Source: Zerene cesonia (lineage: Eukaryota; Arthropoda; Insecta; Lepidoptera; Pieridae). From it: a stretch of DNA of 64,000 nucleotides. The translations under genes were made by a program, and so were the position numbers. The stretch spans positions 7,750,001 through 7,814,000 of the forward strand of contig NC_052116.1 of NCBI RefSeq assembly GCF_012273895.1, written 5' to 3'. The first letter of the stretch is position 1; the number at the start of each line of letters is the position of its first letter. Shown in pieces: positions 36,552-48,845 of the stretch. The notes below the pieces were generated by a model. The model saw only the letters and a list, made by a program, of their open reading frames with translations, made no database searches and had not been told where the DNA came from.

Positions 36552-39500
36552 ATTGCACTGCACTGTTTATATGTTACATTGTTGTTTTTGTATGGTTATT
36601 TATATACCATTTACGCTTACTATACGCTTGCTTTTTTACAAAACTGGGAATACAGTTCTGCCAACGAAACGGAAACACTCTACTTGCATGCATATTTCAT
36701 GTCTTCTATAAACACTAGCAGTTTTTGCAGTGAAATCAACGTATCTCCTGTCAATTTTTTAGAGGATTATCTCTTCATCAGTAAACGTTCGAACATTTCA
36801 TATTTTTTAAAAGGTATTTGTATTATTCGAAACGCATCTTATATAATATACAAATGCGATTTGTTGTTTTTATACATACATTATTGTGTCCTTTTTTTGT
36901 ATAGTGAAAAGTCCATATATTTGTTATCGACTAAAAAAAATACGCTATTAAAATATACTCTTACTGGAACCACAGTACGCTATTAACTATAAAGTTTTTG
37001 CTTGCATCCTATCAACACTAAAAGCATGTCCTATTTCTAACTATAATTTGTAATAATATATGAGTAAAATGTTTCGAACTAGCTCATAATATCATACTAT
37101 AACCGGATCTTAAAAGAGGTTGTAATAGTAGAAATTCTATAACGCAAATATACAGAATTTCTTCTTATATAAAGCTAATCAAAACAGAATTTCGTTTATA
37201 CATAAATCAACTTAGTCCATAATGTACATTCTATGTTTGATGTTTTTCTTGCGCCCAGAATATTGTAGCACCTATAGTGAAAAATAGTATTACCCAATGA
37301 ATAACAGCGCTCATTTCTCAACTTTTAACTCACGATTCGTATAAGTGTGGCCAAAACCAACTCGCCTAATGCGAATCACTGACAAATGCCACGCCACGCT
37401 TAAACAAGCTTTCATTGTGGTAAATGACACAATATTTTTTATCGCAAGGATTTGTGAGGGCGATATATGTCTATTACAAGAAAAGAGCGTATAAAGGAGT
37501 GGCTAAATTGCCTTCTTTGATGTAATGTAACTCAAACAGGTTTCGATTTAGCATACGGTTTTATGTTATCTAGGTTACAATTGTTTTTCATGAGACGATC
37601 AGCGGGATATGTTTTCTTTGTAGTTTTATATTCATGATTTTGTCTGGAATTTGTTTATGCATTGGGACGTTTTGAGTCATATTGTATTGAAAGGTTACAT
37701 ATTATATTTTCAACCGAATGTAATGAAATGAGGAGTTCTCAATTGGACGTTATTTTAACGTATAATTTACAGTATGAGTACCCTCTTTCCTGAGGGAGAC
37801 CAATATATCATCATACTTCGATTTATTGTACCATACCTGTTCCTATATATTCTTATATCCTAAGATTTTTTTCTATACGCTGTCCACACGTGATGCTCTG
37901 ACCATGTTAAGTAGGGCCATGTTAAGTAGACCCAATTCATATAGTTTTTTTAAGTAATTGTATATCATTGTTCACTTTACTTTATATGATGTAAGCCCTG
38001 CTAAATAAATTATAACATAATTTGGTTGAATCTGTTTTAATCCACTTTCATTATTAAGTCTTAAAGTGTTAATGAACTTTATACATTTAAAAATATAAAC
38101 TACCTCAGACTAAAAAAAATTGTTCTTGTATTGAAATTATCCCCAATTTTATAAATTGGTTAGGAGTTATTTTTAACACACAGTGCACTGCGGTGTTTTA
38201 ATTGAAAATGAAACGTATATTGTTTCACGGCTTGAAATGTTTTGTAATGTTATATAATGGAAAAGGTTTCGTATTATCTAAGCGTTACCATAACGGGGAA
38301 CCTTTTCACATTAGTGACCCTTTTTTTGGGTACAAACAGTTAGCACCTACTAGGCTTTAATCGTTATTAGCGATGGCTTTGGGACTAGAGTTTTACACTA
38401 CTCCCTTTGTCTCTAATAGAATTAAAATTAGTTCTGGAGTGTTTGTTTAAAATGAACGTATTTTTCACAATTGTTATAAACAAAAATATGTCAATGTAAC
38501 AAATACGTCATTAAATACATTTAATTAATATTTCCATGTTATATTTTTATGTACTCTTGCGAAATTTTCATATGTATTTTTTAAATTGATGTACGCACTG
38601 AAAATATAGAATAATCGTAAATAAATTCAGGTATAAATGTGGATATAAATTGTGTATACCATTAAAACTTTACAAATTACAACCACAGGTAAGGCTAAAA
38701 CAAAGTCGTGTACAGATTAAATTACTATTAAGGGAGGAAATCGTTTTGAAATTGATGACGACAGGCTGAATTAATCTCGTGGCAATTTGTCTCCAGCATC
38801 TAAAGCCGAGCATTTGTTTGCTTCCAAACTTTTCGGAAAATAAATAATTTTATCTTATAAGTGTGCAGCTTAACGGTATGTGTAACCTTGAAGATTATAT
38901 AATTACATACAAATATTATAAATTGGATAGAATGTATTTTCCTTTATAGGTTTCTTTTTTTTTTTTCAAAATTCTGAAACTGAATAATTTTTTCTAATTC
39001 AGCCTTCTGATGCTAATTTTAGATATATGTTGGTGTTATTATTACTGTTCAAGAAAAATCCTAAAATTAAAGCCTTATTTATAATTATATTATTTTCGGA
39101 AATGTACATCTCTACTAATTACAAAACTGAATAGTTTGTTTGTTTGCATGTTGTTATTATATAAAGGTTTGAACTCTGAAAACAAAACGTAAAATACAAC
39201 GTTATTTTTCCCCCGTCTCTTCAGATAAAACATTACGACTCGATCTATCAATTTCTTTCATAATCAGAAGAACGAAAACGATCTTTAAACTGAGTGAAAA
39301 CAATATTTTTTCAAACAAAAAGAGGACACGTTGGAATTAATAACGATTCCGATATTGGTATCGGCGCAACACCTGGCAAGTACTGAATAAAATCTTCCTA
39401 TTGAAATATGATCGCAATGGGATTCAATAAATCTTTGTTCGACACGTTGATATTGCAATTCTCGAGTTTTTGTATAGATATTTCTGGAAAATTGCTGAAG

Positions 39501-39599
39501 CTTCGTTCCGATTTGATAAATTGTGTCCGTTGAAGCTGTGGGACTACATTTAAAGGCTACGCCCATGAAATGTAGCGCAGCAAGCTGTGCAGCAAGGAA
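36552..39599. other. Intronic, nothing recognised
   Basis: Three kilobases of AT-rich DNA between a SINE and a retroposon. The 135-codon frame at 36579-36986 is Tyr/Phe/Leu-rich chance sequence. Confidence 0.5.
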
Positions 39600-39826
39600 T
39601 TCAAATCTCCCCCCCCCTTCCCGAAGCCATGTTGCTACTTAGCCCAGACCACATCTTTTTCCTTACCCTTCCTAGTCCTTTCCTTTATTCCTCGACTCGA
39701 CTTGCTTCAATCGACCTTACGCCTCTCCAAATGTTCATAGGCGTTGCCTTACCACCGTTGCCTTACCACCTTACCGTGGCGCTTACCATCATGCGCGACC
39801 CATTAACGACGATGACATAAAAAAAT
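39600..39826 (+). mobile_element. ATGACATAA-type retroposon copy
   Basis: CCTTACCCTTCCTAGTCC, TTACGCCTCTCCAAATGTTC, CCGTGGCGCTTACCATCATG, then GATGACATAAAAAA. A short internal duplication of GCCTTACCACC is present. Confidence 0.65.
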
Positions 39827-39878
39827 ACTTATTACTTGTTATTTAGCGTGTGTACTGTTCCACTAATCAATATTTATT

Positions 39879-40030
39879 TATTTATTTTTTATAATGCTTT
39901 ATTGCACAAACTTAAACAAAAACAGCAAGAATACAATAAAAAGAAAAAAAAAGACATCGTTTGTGCAAGAGGCGGCCTTATTGCTTAACAGCAATCTCTA
40001 CCAGGCAACCTGGTTGGAAAGGAAATGTAC
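39879..40030 (-). mobile_element. LINE 3'-end fragment
   Basis: On the plus strand it reads TTTATTGCACAAACTTAAAC, an A-rich stretch, AGAGGCGGCCTTATTGCTTA and ACAGCAATCTCTACCAGGCA. I recognise this as a common lepidopteran LINE 3' end in reverse orientation; on the minus strand GTGCAATAAAGC gives the poly(A) signal. Confidence 0.5.
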
Positions 40031-40397
40031 GAAGTTCTGGGATAGTGCAAAAGTAACAAATAATGGAAAGAAAAAAAATACATATATAATAAAAATAAAT
40101 AATATAAGCAACATATTTCTATATTAACTAGAGCAAAATTCCTCACAAGAGTTTTGTTCTGTATTATAAGGGCTATTTCATACGCACTTAATCCCACATT
40201 ATTGAGCCCCTTCCGAAATTTGTGTCTGACTACGGTCGTGCTACATTTATAATCTACGACAAGTTTTTTTTTTCTTATATATTGTTTTCCCGATGTCAAT
40301 TTTTGCAACAAAAATAACAATTGAAAATACATTTATTCTATATTTTTCGATCTTACCGACAGAAACGCCTCCTATTTCTTAAAAAAGTAAGTTTAAG

Positions 40398-40468
40398 TCG
40401 ATAAAACACGAATATGAATAATATTCCTAACTTTGATTTTTTTTCTTTTTGATTGATTCCGAGATTCC

Positions 40469-40519
<51 letters not shown>

Positions 40520-40540
40520 AGAATTATTATTTATATATTT
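40398..40540 (-). repeat. Helitron-like fragment with (AT)n, 46-bp array at 40472-40517
   Basis: It has AAAACACGAATATGA, TTCCTAA, then GATTCCGAGATTCCAATTA leading into (TA)n and CAAGAATT. The same order surrounds the long array at 46343, so the two arrays come from the same element. Confidence 0.65.
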
Positions 40541-41249
40541 TCATCATCGGTATATTATATACATCTGAAGATTACTAAAGATTTACAATCATTTCTTTAC
40601 AATATTAATTTACAAATAAATAACGATTACTTAATCTAATTTGAGTAAATATATTCTTTTTTATGTAAGCATATTTAAAACTATGTAAATGTTTCTTTTC
40701 AAATAGATTGAAATCAAGGGATTATACGAGCTCACAAAGTGATGAATTGGCATCAATCCTCAATCATCATTTGGTTATCAGTGCTAATTCCACGGAATTG
40801 TCAATCCGGTATCCTACTGTTGTTGTTCACTGAATATTTGATAGAATGGACGAATGTATGTCGAATTTACAATGAGCCTAAACAAGCTTTGTCGAATATT
40901 CGAGAGAGTCCGGGCTTTTTCAATGCGATGCAACTATAAAAAACATACATGTAGTATGTATGGACAGATGTAATTGGAAACCATTCGTTTTAATACTATT
41001 TAAAAGATGCATCAGATACATAATTAATAACAGTAAATGAATGCAAGCAATTAGAGAGGGAGAATTAATTTTCATTTGCTGTGTATGTGAACTGCAATGT
41101 TTTATGTGTTTAATACTACCTGTTTCACTTTAAATTTATATAAAAAGCGTAATTATAAATTATTTCTATTGATTTTAATTATAAATGGACATTATTTATC
41201 AGACAATACGTGCAAGTTTATTAAATATTGTGTGGGAGTCGAGCACTGC

Positions 41250-41378
41250 TTCAGCACAAATTGGGTCAAGCTCGCACCGGGGAAGTACCACACCCTCACA
41301 GAAAACCGGCGTGAAGTGGTGGTATATTAACAGTATGCTATCGCGTTTCGTACGGTGAGTGAGGGGTCCGGAGACCCC
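41250..41378 (+). mobile_element. ATGACATAA-type retroposon, 5' block joined to a LINE fragment
   Basis: CAAGCTCGCACCGGGGAAGT, then CCCTCACAGAAAACCGGCG, TTTCGTACGGTGAGTGAGGG, ending at CCGGAGACC. Instead of the pyrimidine-rich core it continues directly into LINE coding sequence. Confidence 0.7.
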
Positions 41379-41930
41379 AAAACAACCCCAAATATGGACG
41401 CGGCGTTAGAAAGCAGAATAGTCGGAGGGTACCGGCACCGATGGTGCAGGAGAATCCCTCCCGCAGCGCCTGCGCTGCGGCAGCCCGTCGTATTCTGGGG
41501 CGGGCATAATTCCGCTTGTATCATGTGCCAGGGGTTTGCGGGGCAAGCGAATAAAGTCACCCCCTTCCACTATCGCAGTGGATTTTTGCAACATCCGGCG
41601 GTTACACACCAACTTAAACGCCGTCCACTACCACCTCGAGACGGTTAAGCCGGCCTTTGCTCTTCCTGACGGAAACACAGATATCAACTCCGGCCGACGT
41701 ATCTTATCTCATATGGGTATGTGTGGATACGGTTTCAAACTGGAGCATACCTTTGCACCGCGAGCTGGGGTATGCGCATACGTTAGGGAGGATATCTGTT
41801 GTCGACGTCTTGGCACTCTTGAAGGTGAGGATCTGTCCATTGTCTGGCTGCATATTGACTGCGGTGACCACCCTCGCGTCTATGCGTGCCTGTACAGATC
41901 CCACAGCGGGAATACCGGTACTTCTTTATC
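41379..41930 (+). pseudogene. Non-LTR retrotransposon (LINE) endonuclease-domain remnant
   Basis: It encodes the start of an apurinic-like endonuclease of a LINE ORF2. From 41580 it reads VDFCNIRRLHTNLNAVHYHL, then (after a frame change near 41650) LFLTETQISTPADVSYL, then back to YGFKLEHTFAPRAGVCAYV, REDICCRRLGTLEG, and DCGDHPRVYACLYRSHSG. T-E-T is the usual catalytic Glu motif of the domain and Y-R-S-H is a conserved block. At least two frameshifts in 41650-41715 and loss of the rest of ORF2, including all of the reverse transcriptase, make it dead. The clade is not assigned. Confidence 0.75.
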
Positions 41931-42097
41931 CTTTTTTTTTCTTTATCCAAGTCAATCGTGTCTTTATCCTTTATCCCTTAAAAGTAGGCAATGCATTTAC
42001 AGCGGCCTTACCTCTACCAATATTCATGGGCGGTGGTATCGCTTACCATCAGCAGAACCAACAGCTCAGTTCCCCCCGCTGTTACATAAAAAATTAA
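41931..42097 (+). mobile_element. ATGACATAA-type retroposon, 3' block after the LINE fragment
   Basis: Pyrimidine-rich core, then AAAGTAGGCAATGCATTTAC, CATGGGCGGTGGTATCGC, CAACAGCTCAGTTCCCCCC and GCTGTTACATAAAAAA. It is the other half of the family, in the same orientation as 41250-41378. Confidence 0.7.
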
Positions 42098-43054
42098 AGA
42101 CACTGCGTAAAGGCCTGTGAGATTTTGTGACATTCAATCAACAGTTTATTTCCTTACACTGATTAATCCAGGGGGTTTATCCGAAATATTATATTAATTA
42201 CTATTAATATTTCATTGCGAATTCTTGGAGTTTATCATCAAAGTGATGAAAGAGCCAAGTGAGATATAAATGTATTTTAATTATGACCATTACAGAAATT
42301 GAAACGTGAACGCTGCAAAGTTCTTGTGATCTGTTTCTTTCAAGCCCTTTCATGATACAAACTAAAGCCTCTGAATAAACAGCTGATATCTCTTTCAATG
42401 CAATGAATGTATATTCAGCAACCTTCAATTAAAGTTCATAAATAAAGGCTTTTGAGTAGCCAACCTTTGTACATTTATTTTTTAATGTATGGATGACATT
42501 TGGGAGAATGTATTTGTATTAAATTTGTTACCCGACTGACCAAAGGAACGCAATCTATTTAACCATTTTTTTGTTTGGAAAAAAGGCTTTTATTTCATGT
42601 AAAATTCAAAGTAATACATACGTTATAACTTACTGCTGACGTTAGATGTACGGAAAAAAGCTTTTTATGGGAATATTGTAGATTAACATACAGAAAATGG
42701 CTTTTTAACGTTTAAATCGATTTACTGTGAATTAGTTAAGCCACGCTGCGATTCTTAAGCGGGAATTACTTAAAGAAATGCTGCTCTTTTTCACTTTATG
42801 TGATATATCTAAGATTTAATTTAGCTTTCGCCTTCTAGACTCACTATTGTGTGGGTGAGGTATTCTTTTGTTTATTCTAATAAAATATGTGCGTCTCATA
42901 CTTGAGTTTTTTTTCAATTAATTAAGGTTATGTACAAACAATTATCTGAATACTTATTACTATAGAATGTAACTTATTTATTAGATAAAACACAAATATG
43001 ATGAACATATGGATGAAAATACATGTATGTTGAACATATGGAATATCAAATTAT
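42098..43054. other. Intronic, nothing recognised
   Basis: AT-rich DNA between the LINE/retroposon composite and the gap-split SINE. Confidence 0.5.
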
Positions 43055-43240
43055 ATCATCATCATCATCATCATCATCATCAGCCCATATATATGTTCCC
43101 ACTGCTGGGGTACAGGCCTCCTATGAGGGTGCAGGCCATAATCCACTACGCTGGCTACTACACTAAGTGCGGGTTGGCAGATGTCACATGTCGTCGAATT
43201 TTTGATTCTCGGACATGCCGGTTTCCTCACGATGTTTTCC
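43055..43240 (-). mobile_element. Same (ATG)n SINE, 3' part, up to the gap
   Basis: It matches the copy at 36251 from the (ATG)n tail to the ACATCGTGAGGAAACCGG region. The tail is a nine-unit (ATC)n tract on the plus strand, 43055-43081. It is one insertion with 44241-44454. Confidence 0.8.
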
Positions 43241-44240
43241 NNNNNNNNNNNNNNNNNNNNNNNNNNNNNNNNNNNNNNNNNNNNNNNNNNNNNNNNNNNN
43301 NNNNNNNNNNNNNNNNNNNNNNNNNNNNNNNNNNNNNNNNNNNNNNNNNNNNNNNNNNNNNNNNNNNNNNNNNNNNNNNNNNNNNNNNNNNNNNNNNNNN
43401 NNNNNNNNNNNNNNNNNNNNNNNNNNNNNNNNNNNNNNNNNNNNNNNNNNNNNNNNNNNNNNNNNNNNNNNNNNNNNNNNNNNNNNNNNNNNNNNNNNNN
43501 NNNNNNNNNNNNNNNNNNNNNNNNNNNNNNNNNNNNNNNNNNNNNNNNNNNNNNNNNNNNNNNNNNNNNNNNNNNNNNNNNNNNNNNNNNNNNNNNNNNN
43601 NNNNNNNNNNNNNNNNNNNNNNNNNNNNNNNNNNNNNNNNNNNNNNNNNNNNNNNNNNNNNNNNNNNNNNNNNNNNNNNNNNNNNNNNNNNNNNNNNNNN
43701 NNNNNNNNNNNNNNNNNNNNNNNNNNNNNNNNNNNNNNNNNNNNNNNNNNNNNNNNNNNNNNNNNNNNNNNNNNNNNNNNNNNNNNNNNNNNNNNNNNNN
43801 NNNNNNNNNNNNNNNNNNNNNNNNNNNNNNNNNNNNNNNNNNNNNNNNNNNNNNNNNNNNNNNNNNNNNNNNNNNNNNNNNNNNNNNNNNNNNNNNNNNN
43901 NNNNNNNNNNNNNNNNNNNNNNNNNNNNNNNNNNNNNNNNNNNNNNNNNNNNNNNNNNNNNNNNNNNNNNNNNNNNNNNNNNNNNNNNNNNNNNNNNNNN
44001 NNNNNNNNNNNNNNNNNNNNNNNNNNNNNNNNNNNNNNNNNNNNNNNNNNNNNNNNNNNNNNNNNNNNNNNNNNNNNNNNNNNNNNNNNNNNNNNNNNNN
44101 NNNNNNNNNNNNNNNNNNNNNNNNNNNNNNNNNNNNNNNNNNNNNNNNNNNNNNNNNNNNNNNNNNNNNNNNNNNNNNNNNNNNNNNNNNNNNNNNNNNN
44201 NNNNNNNNNNNNNNNNNNNNNNNNNNNNNNNNNNNNNNNN
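43241..44240. other. Scaffold gap of 1,000 N flanked by a 72-bp direct duplicate (probably false gap)
   Basis: The 72 bases before the gap (43169-43240) are identical to the 72 bases after it (44241-44312). Removing the N and one copy restores a continuous SINE of normal length. The contig ends therefore probably overlap and were not merged. Confidence 0.9.
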
Positions 44241-44454
44241 GCGGGTTGGCAGATGTCACATGTCGTCGAATTTTTGATTCTCGGACATGCCGGTTTCCTC
44301 ACGATGTTTTCCTTCACCATTTTAAGCAGTGCTGATTTAATCCACATGCGCAGATAAATTGAAAAATAAATTTATGTCCTGCACGCTCGCCCGGTCTCGA
44401 ACCTCGACTTATCAATTTTGAAGTCCGAGGTTCTGACCACTGAGGCACCACTGC
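44241..44454 (-). mobile_element. Same (ATG)n SINE, 5' part, after the gap
   Basis: It repeats the last 72 bp before the gap, then continues to the tRNA-like head (GGTTCGAGACCGGGC on the minus strand) and the 5' end GCAGTGGTG. Together with 43055-43240 it makes one complete SINE. Confidence 0.8.
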
Positions 44455-44984
44455 TTTTAAATAGAAATAAAAATAAAACAGAATTTCATCGATCTGATTT
44501 ACCCGTTATTTAGTAAGTGACTATATAAATAACGATTTATTCAATTCAACAGGTCCGTCCCGCAATATGGTTTTTAATGAATAAAAATATTTAATTAGAG
44601 GCAGGCATTCATGATCACGTTTACAGTAAATAAATTTTAAAACCGAGGTTAAATCCAATGATGTGAAATAAGTTTTATATTTTTGCGTTATTTCTTTTAT
44701 GTGTAGTAAGTGTATTTATGCACGCTTAATATTTTAAGATTAATTTATTTCAGAACTTTTTTTATATTTTTTATCTTTAAAAAGAAGTTTAGGAGTCTTT
44801 ATAATGTATTTAATATATTTCGCTAAAATAGACATAGACATGTTATAAGTTGAATCAATAACAATCACATAAAAACACAAAACAAACTTAAAAAACCATT
44901 TCTCTGTTTACTCAATGTAATGAGCACACATAGGACAAAGTGTAAGAAATATATAGTCTTACAAATGTATGATATATCACATAT

Positions 44985-45028
44985 GTTCGTATATTTGTAT
45001 CACGGGCGAAGCCGTGGCGAACAGCTAC
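44985..45028 (+). mobile_element. Family 2 Helitron-like 3' fragment
   Basis: TATCACGGGCGAAGCCGTGG followed by CGAACAGCTA. Only the 3' end is recognisable. Confidence 0.5.
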
Positions 45029-45330
45029 CTCATAATATGTACACAGAAGTTGAAATGGAGTTTCATTCATCCTCATATTATATATTACATATTTTTCTAT
45101 TCTATAGAAGTAATTTAGCTCCTTAGTCTGGAACAACCTTTAAACGTCACAAGACTCACTTCTCATAAACCCATTTAAAACTGCTTACTCAAGGCCACGT
45201 AATGCGATCTCGTTAATATGCATAACGACCTCATTAATACCCACTGAGTTCCATCATTAATGACAGCCTTGATCCAGACCGCTGCATTTTATGCCCACGT
45301 CTTAAACGTGTCTCGGATTACGTACCTAGT

Positions 45331-45366
45331 TGAGTTGGTACCTAAGTAGAGTAGGTACCTAACTCA
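45331..45366. repeat. Near-perfect 14-bp hairpin
   Basis: TGAGTTGGTACCTA at 45331 pairs with TAGGTACCTAACTCA at 45352 with one bulge. GGTACCTA is also repeated nearby. Function unknown; it may be a relic of a small TIR element. Confidence 0.4.
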
Positions 45367-46048
45367 CGATATGTTTGATTGGTGGATCAAATTGTCACTT
45401 CTAGCGCTTAATCGAGTCTTCACGCTGATGATTATAAATGTGACTTTACTACTAGTTACCGCGACTTCTCCTGTGCTATTTCAGACTGAAAATAAGCACA
45501 TGTTACCTGTACAAATTTGATAAAATAAATGGAAGTATTTTAGAAGTCGTTACGAAATCGTAACCATTTTATGATACCGAATAGATAAACCGTAGTTTCA
45601 TGCGAATTGCACTCTTGTGAACAATTTGCATGGCGCTATGGTTTACCGTGTATTAATGATGTGCTTTCGTATTCGGTTCTATTAGTGAGATTGCCAAAGA
45701 CAAATATTCAAAACCTATTTATGCATGTTCTCAAAATTCCGTTTATATACAGCCAATTTCATCCCAACTTTGTACGCTTGGACAAAATTACATCGTTGCT
45801 TGTTGGCCTTTACATGGCCTGATAATTATGTCATAGCATTTTTTTTTTCAAATGGTCAACTTTAAATCTTCTAAATGACTATCTGTTACTTGCAGCTTCG
45901 CAGGCTTGGTCAAAACTTGTGTCTAAATATTTGTAACGAATAAAAATTAATGCTACTAGCCCTATTTTACTAGTAACTAGCTGTGACCCGCGGTTGAAAC
46001 CGCGTAAGTCCGTATCCCGTAGGAATATCGGTATAAAAAGTGCCTGTG

Positions 46049-46240
46049 TTATTTCAGTTGCCCAGCTATCTACGAAGCGAATAGTATTATTATTCACCAA
46101 TAGATGTCAGGAAAAAAAAACACGAATAAAACACGAATATGATATTATTTCAGTTGTCCAGCTGTCTACGAAGCAAAATAGTATTACTATTCACCAATAG
46201 ATGTCAGGGAAAAAAAACACGAATAAAACACGAATATGAC
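46049..46240 (-). repeat. Two-unit 96-bp tandem duplication
   Basis: Units 46049-46144 and 46145-46240 both contain ATTCACCAATAGATGTCAGG followed by an A run and CACGAATAAAACACGAATA. They differ at a few positions. The related copy at 61592 has a single unit. Confidence 0.8.
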
Positions 46241-46339
46241 ATTTTCTAAAAAAAATTCCTAGCTAGATCGATTTATCGCCCTCGAAAACCCCTATATACT
46301 AAATTTCATGAAAATCGTTGGAGCCGATTCCGAGATCCC

Positions 46340-46490
<151 letters not shown>

Positions 46491-47330
46491 AGAATTGCTC
46501 GTTTAAAGGTATAAGATAAGCAACATTATAATATCTAACTAAAAAGAATATAATATTATTATTTTCATACCTGTAAACCCCAGTAAAGCAAACGCAAACG
46601 AATATCAGTAATCGCAATTGTTTATATTTTGAAATCCCTAAACTCATACAATATTCTTAGGATACTAAAAAGTCACGGAGTCAAATAAACATAACATTTA
46701 TAATCTGCGGTAAAGATTTCATCCCATTGAGCAGTTAAAGACGTCGCTGATACCTCCAAATAGATAAAAGCGAAGCATCAGGTGCTGCTTGCGGGTGCCG
46801 CGCACGAACCTCGTTATATTTTATTATCTCTTTAAAAATTCTCAACTGGCCCTCAAATAAAACGTTGATAGGCCATTACACTTGGGTTTTAGTGGTGTTA
46901 CATTATTCATAGATTTCGTTGAGTGTGTGCAGCTTCATAATCCGCTAGTTGTTTGTAAGCGAGAGCATTGCAATTACATCGTGTGTTTAAGTGTGCTTCG
47001 GAATCTTCTGGAAATTTCATGCTATTTTTGCTTGCATTAGAGTAATGAAGATCTTTGTGGTATTGCCCATTTTAAGGTAAAGCTAAAAACAAAAAAAAAA
47101 TGTTTGAAATCTGTAGTATCTGAATTTACAGAAATAGCTTATACCTACAGTAAAAAATAACGTATTATTTAGACATGACTTGTTTTCAATATTTCTTTAT
47201 TTTTAATAGAAACAAGTAGTATTGCTAGGAAATTCAGTATATAATAAATACATAATATTATTTTGACATAAAATATTTCAATTTCTAACACAATAAATAA
47301 GTCGTTTCTTAATTTGCAATTCTATCCACA

Positions 47331-47490
47331 TCTATTCTAATTATATAAAGTTGAAGAGTTTGTTTGTTTGTTTGAACACACTAATCTCAAGAACTTTGGT
47401 CCGATTTGAAAAATTCTTTCACTTTTAGACAGCCCATTTATTGAGGAAGGCTATATATGTACCACGGGCGAAGCCGGGGCGGACCGCTAA
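47331..47490 (+). mobile_element. Short Helitron-like element, family 2
   Basis: A/TCTATTCTAATTATATAAAG to GCGGACCGCTAA/T. Internal GTCCGATTTGAAAAATTCTT and CCACGGGCGAAGCCGGGGCG match the copies at 13897 and 31326. Confidence 0.7.
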
Positions 47491-48191
47491 TATGTAATAA
47501 AAAACAATCAGCTCCTAAAAGTTGCTATACAGGAATTTTAATTAAAAACATCCTTCTATTTCAAAAGAATACGGAAAATAAAGAACATACAAATATAATA
47601 ATTGAATAGATACGCCAAATGTTTACGTAAAAGGTTTTGCAAACTTTTAATTTAATTTTTGGTCAGTCTTGCAAACGAAAAGCGTAACCAGCACAAATTT
47701 AAATACGTACTGGTTAGCTTTCCAGTATAAGCTGAGTTTGCACGCACGCACTTCAATTTCTTTTAAGTGAAGGTACGTATGAATGTAATTATAATAATGA
47801 TGTGTAAACAACCTAATTCAATTTTTTTTTTAATTCAATGAGTGCCATAGTTCCGCTTATTAATATAAGTTATTTACGTCCTTGCAAATAAAGATTGATA
47901 AAATGTTTACATAATAAATTGAATGAAATAGCGTAATAAATAAATTAATCAAATTATGCAAATAATACTGTCAAAATTTTTGTAAACCATTCCTAACCCG
48001 TAACTTAGTCGAGTGAAATAAAATAAAAAAATAATCAAATGGAAGTTGGACTCACGACACTAAGGGTTCCTAATAAATAAAATAAAGAGGAAATGCAAAA
48101 AACACCATGCCAATTTATAACCATGCCCTTCGTTGCCTGACCTCGGTGCTACTATAATAACAAATAATCCAAAATTATTTATTAATTAAAG

Positions 48192-48347
48192 CGACAACAG
48201 AAATTCATCATCTCTCAAAATTTTCACTGTCCGACTATCACGGTTCTTGATGTACAGTCGGGTGACGGACAGACGGACAGTCAGACAGACAAATGGACAG
48301 TGACGTTTTAGAAGTAGGGCTTTACCCTTCGGCTACGGAATCCCAAA
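48192..48347 (+). repeat. Dispersed repeat with GACGGACAGACGG core, copy 1
   Basis: TATCACGGTTCTTGATGTAC, GGGTGACGGACAGACGGACA and CTTCGGCTACGGAATCCC. A shorter version is at 62560-62645. Confidence 0.6.
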
Positions 48348-48696
48348 TGCTCAAAAGGGTAAATCTTTAAGAATTCAAAACGTGAAAATTCTCATTAAAT
48401 TATTCTGCTAGAAACATATTTCGCTCGAACTTAGCGCAAGTTAAATAAAGGCTGGATTTGATACACGAGTAACTGTCACAGTACACCAGCAATATGAAAT
48501 ACTAGGTGGTACAATTAATTTGAGGGAAGAGTTAGCGCTAGAATTCAAGCATATTTGAACCGAGTGTACATAGAAACTTATCGGAGCAGAGAAACCTATA
48601 TAGTTATCTATTATATTATATTATATAAAAGATACAGTCAATATAATGTGAACAGGTTGGTTCTGTCGGTTTCATGAGGAGTGTATTTTTGGCATA

Positions 48697-48845
48697 TTAT
48701 GTTAGTGAAGGATCTGGTGGGTCGCTTGATGGTGTGCTACCACCGCCCATGAACATTTGCAGAAACCTAATACCTCTGCAAATGGTTTGTCGTCATTAAT
48801 AGAAAGGAGATGGTATGGGAAAAAGAAAAGATTGCAGTGAAACAT
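48697..48845 (-). mobile_element. ATGACATAA-type retroposon, partial
   Basis: GTGGGTCGCTTGATGG, CTACCACCGCCCATGAACAT, CCTCTGCAAATGG, then a degraded purine-rich end. Confidence 0.6.

Larger units (their letters stand above)
44455..45976. other. Intronic; one hairpin and one Helitron-like fragment
   Basis: No exon-like sequence seen apart from the listed fragment at 44985 and the hairpin at 45331. Confidence 0.5.

Noticed and set aside
36579..36986. 135-codon frame as a membrane protein
   Set aside because: Composition reflects AT bias; no conserved motif, promoter or splice context.
41536..42120. 194-codon frame as an intact gene
   Set aside because: It is a chimera of LINE endonuclease with internal frame changes and non-coding retroposon sequence.
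43055..43081. (ATC)n as a CRISPR or regulatory array
   Set aside because: It is the simple-repeat tail of a SINE, and the window is eukaryotic.
43009..44357. Five long overlapping frames
   Set aside because: They span the 1,000 N gap; the real bases are SINE sequence.
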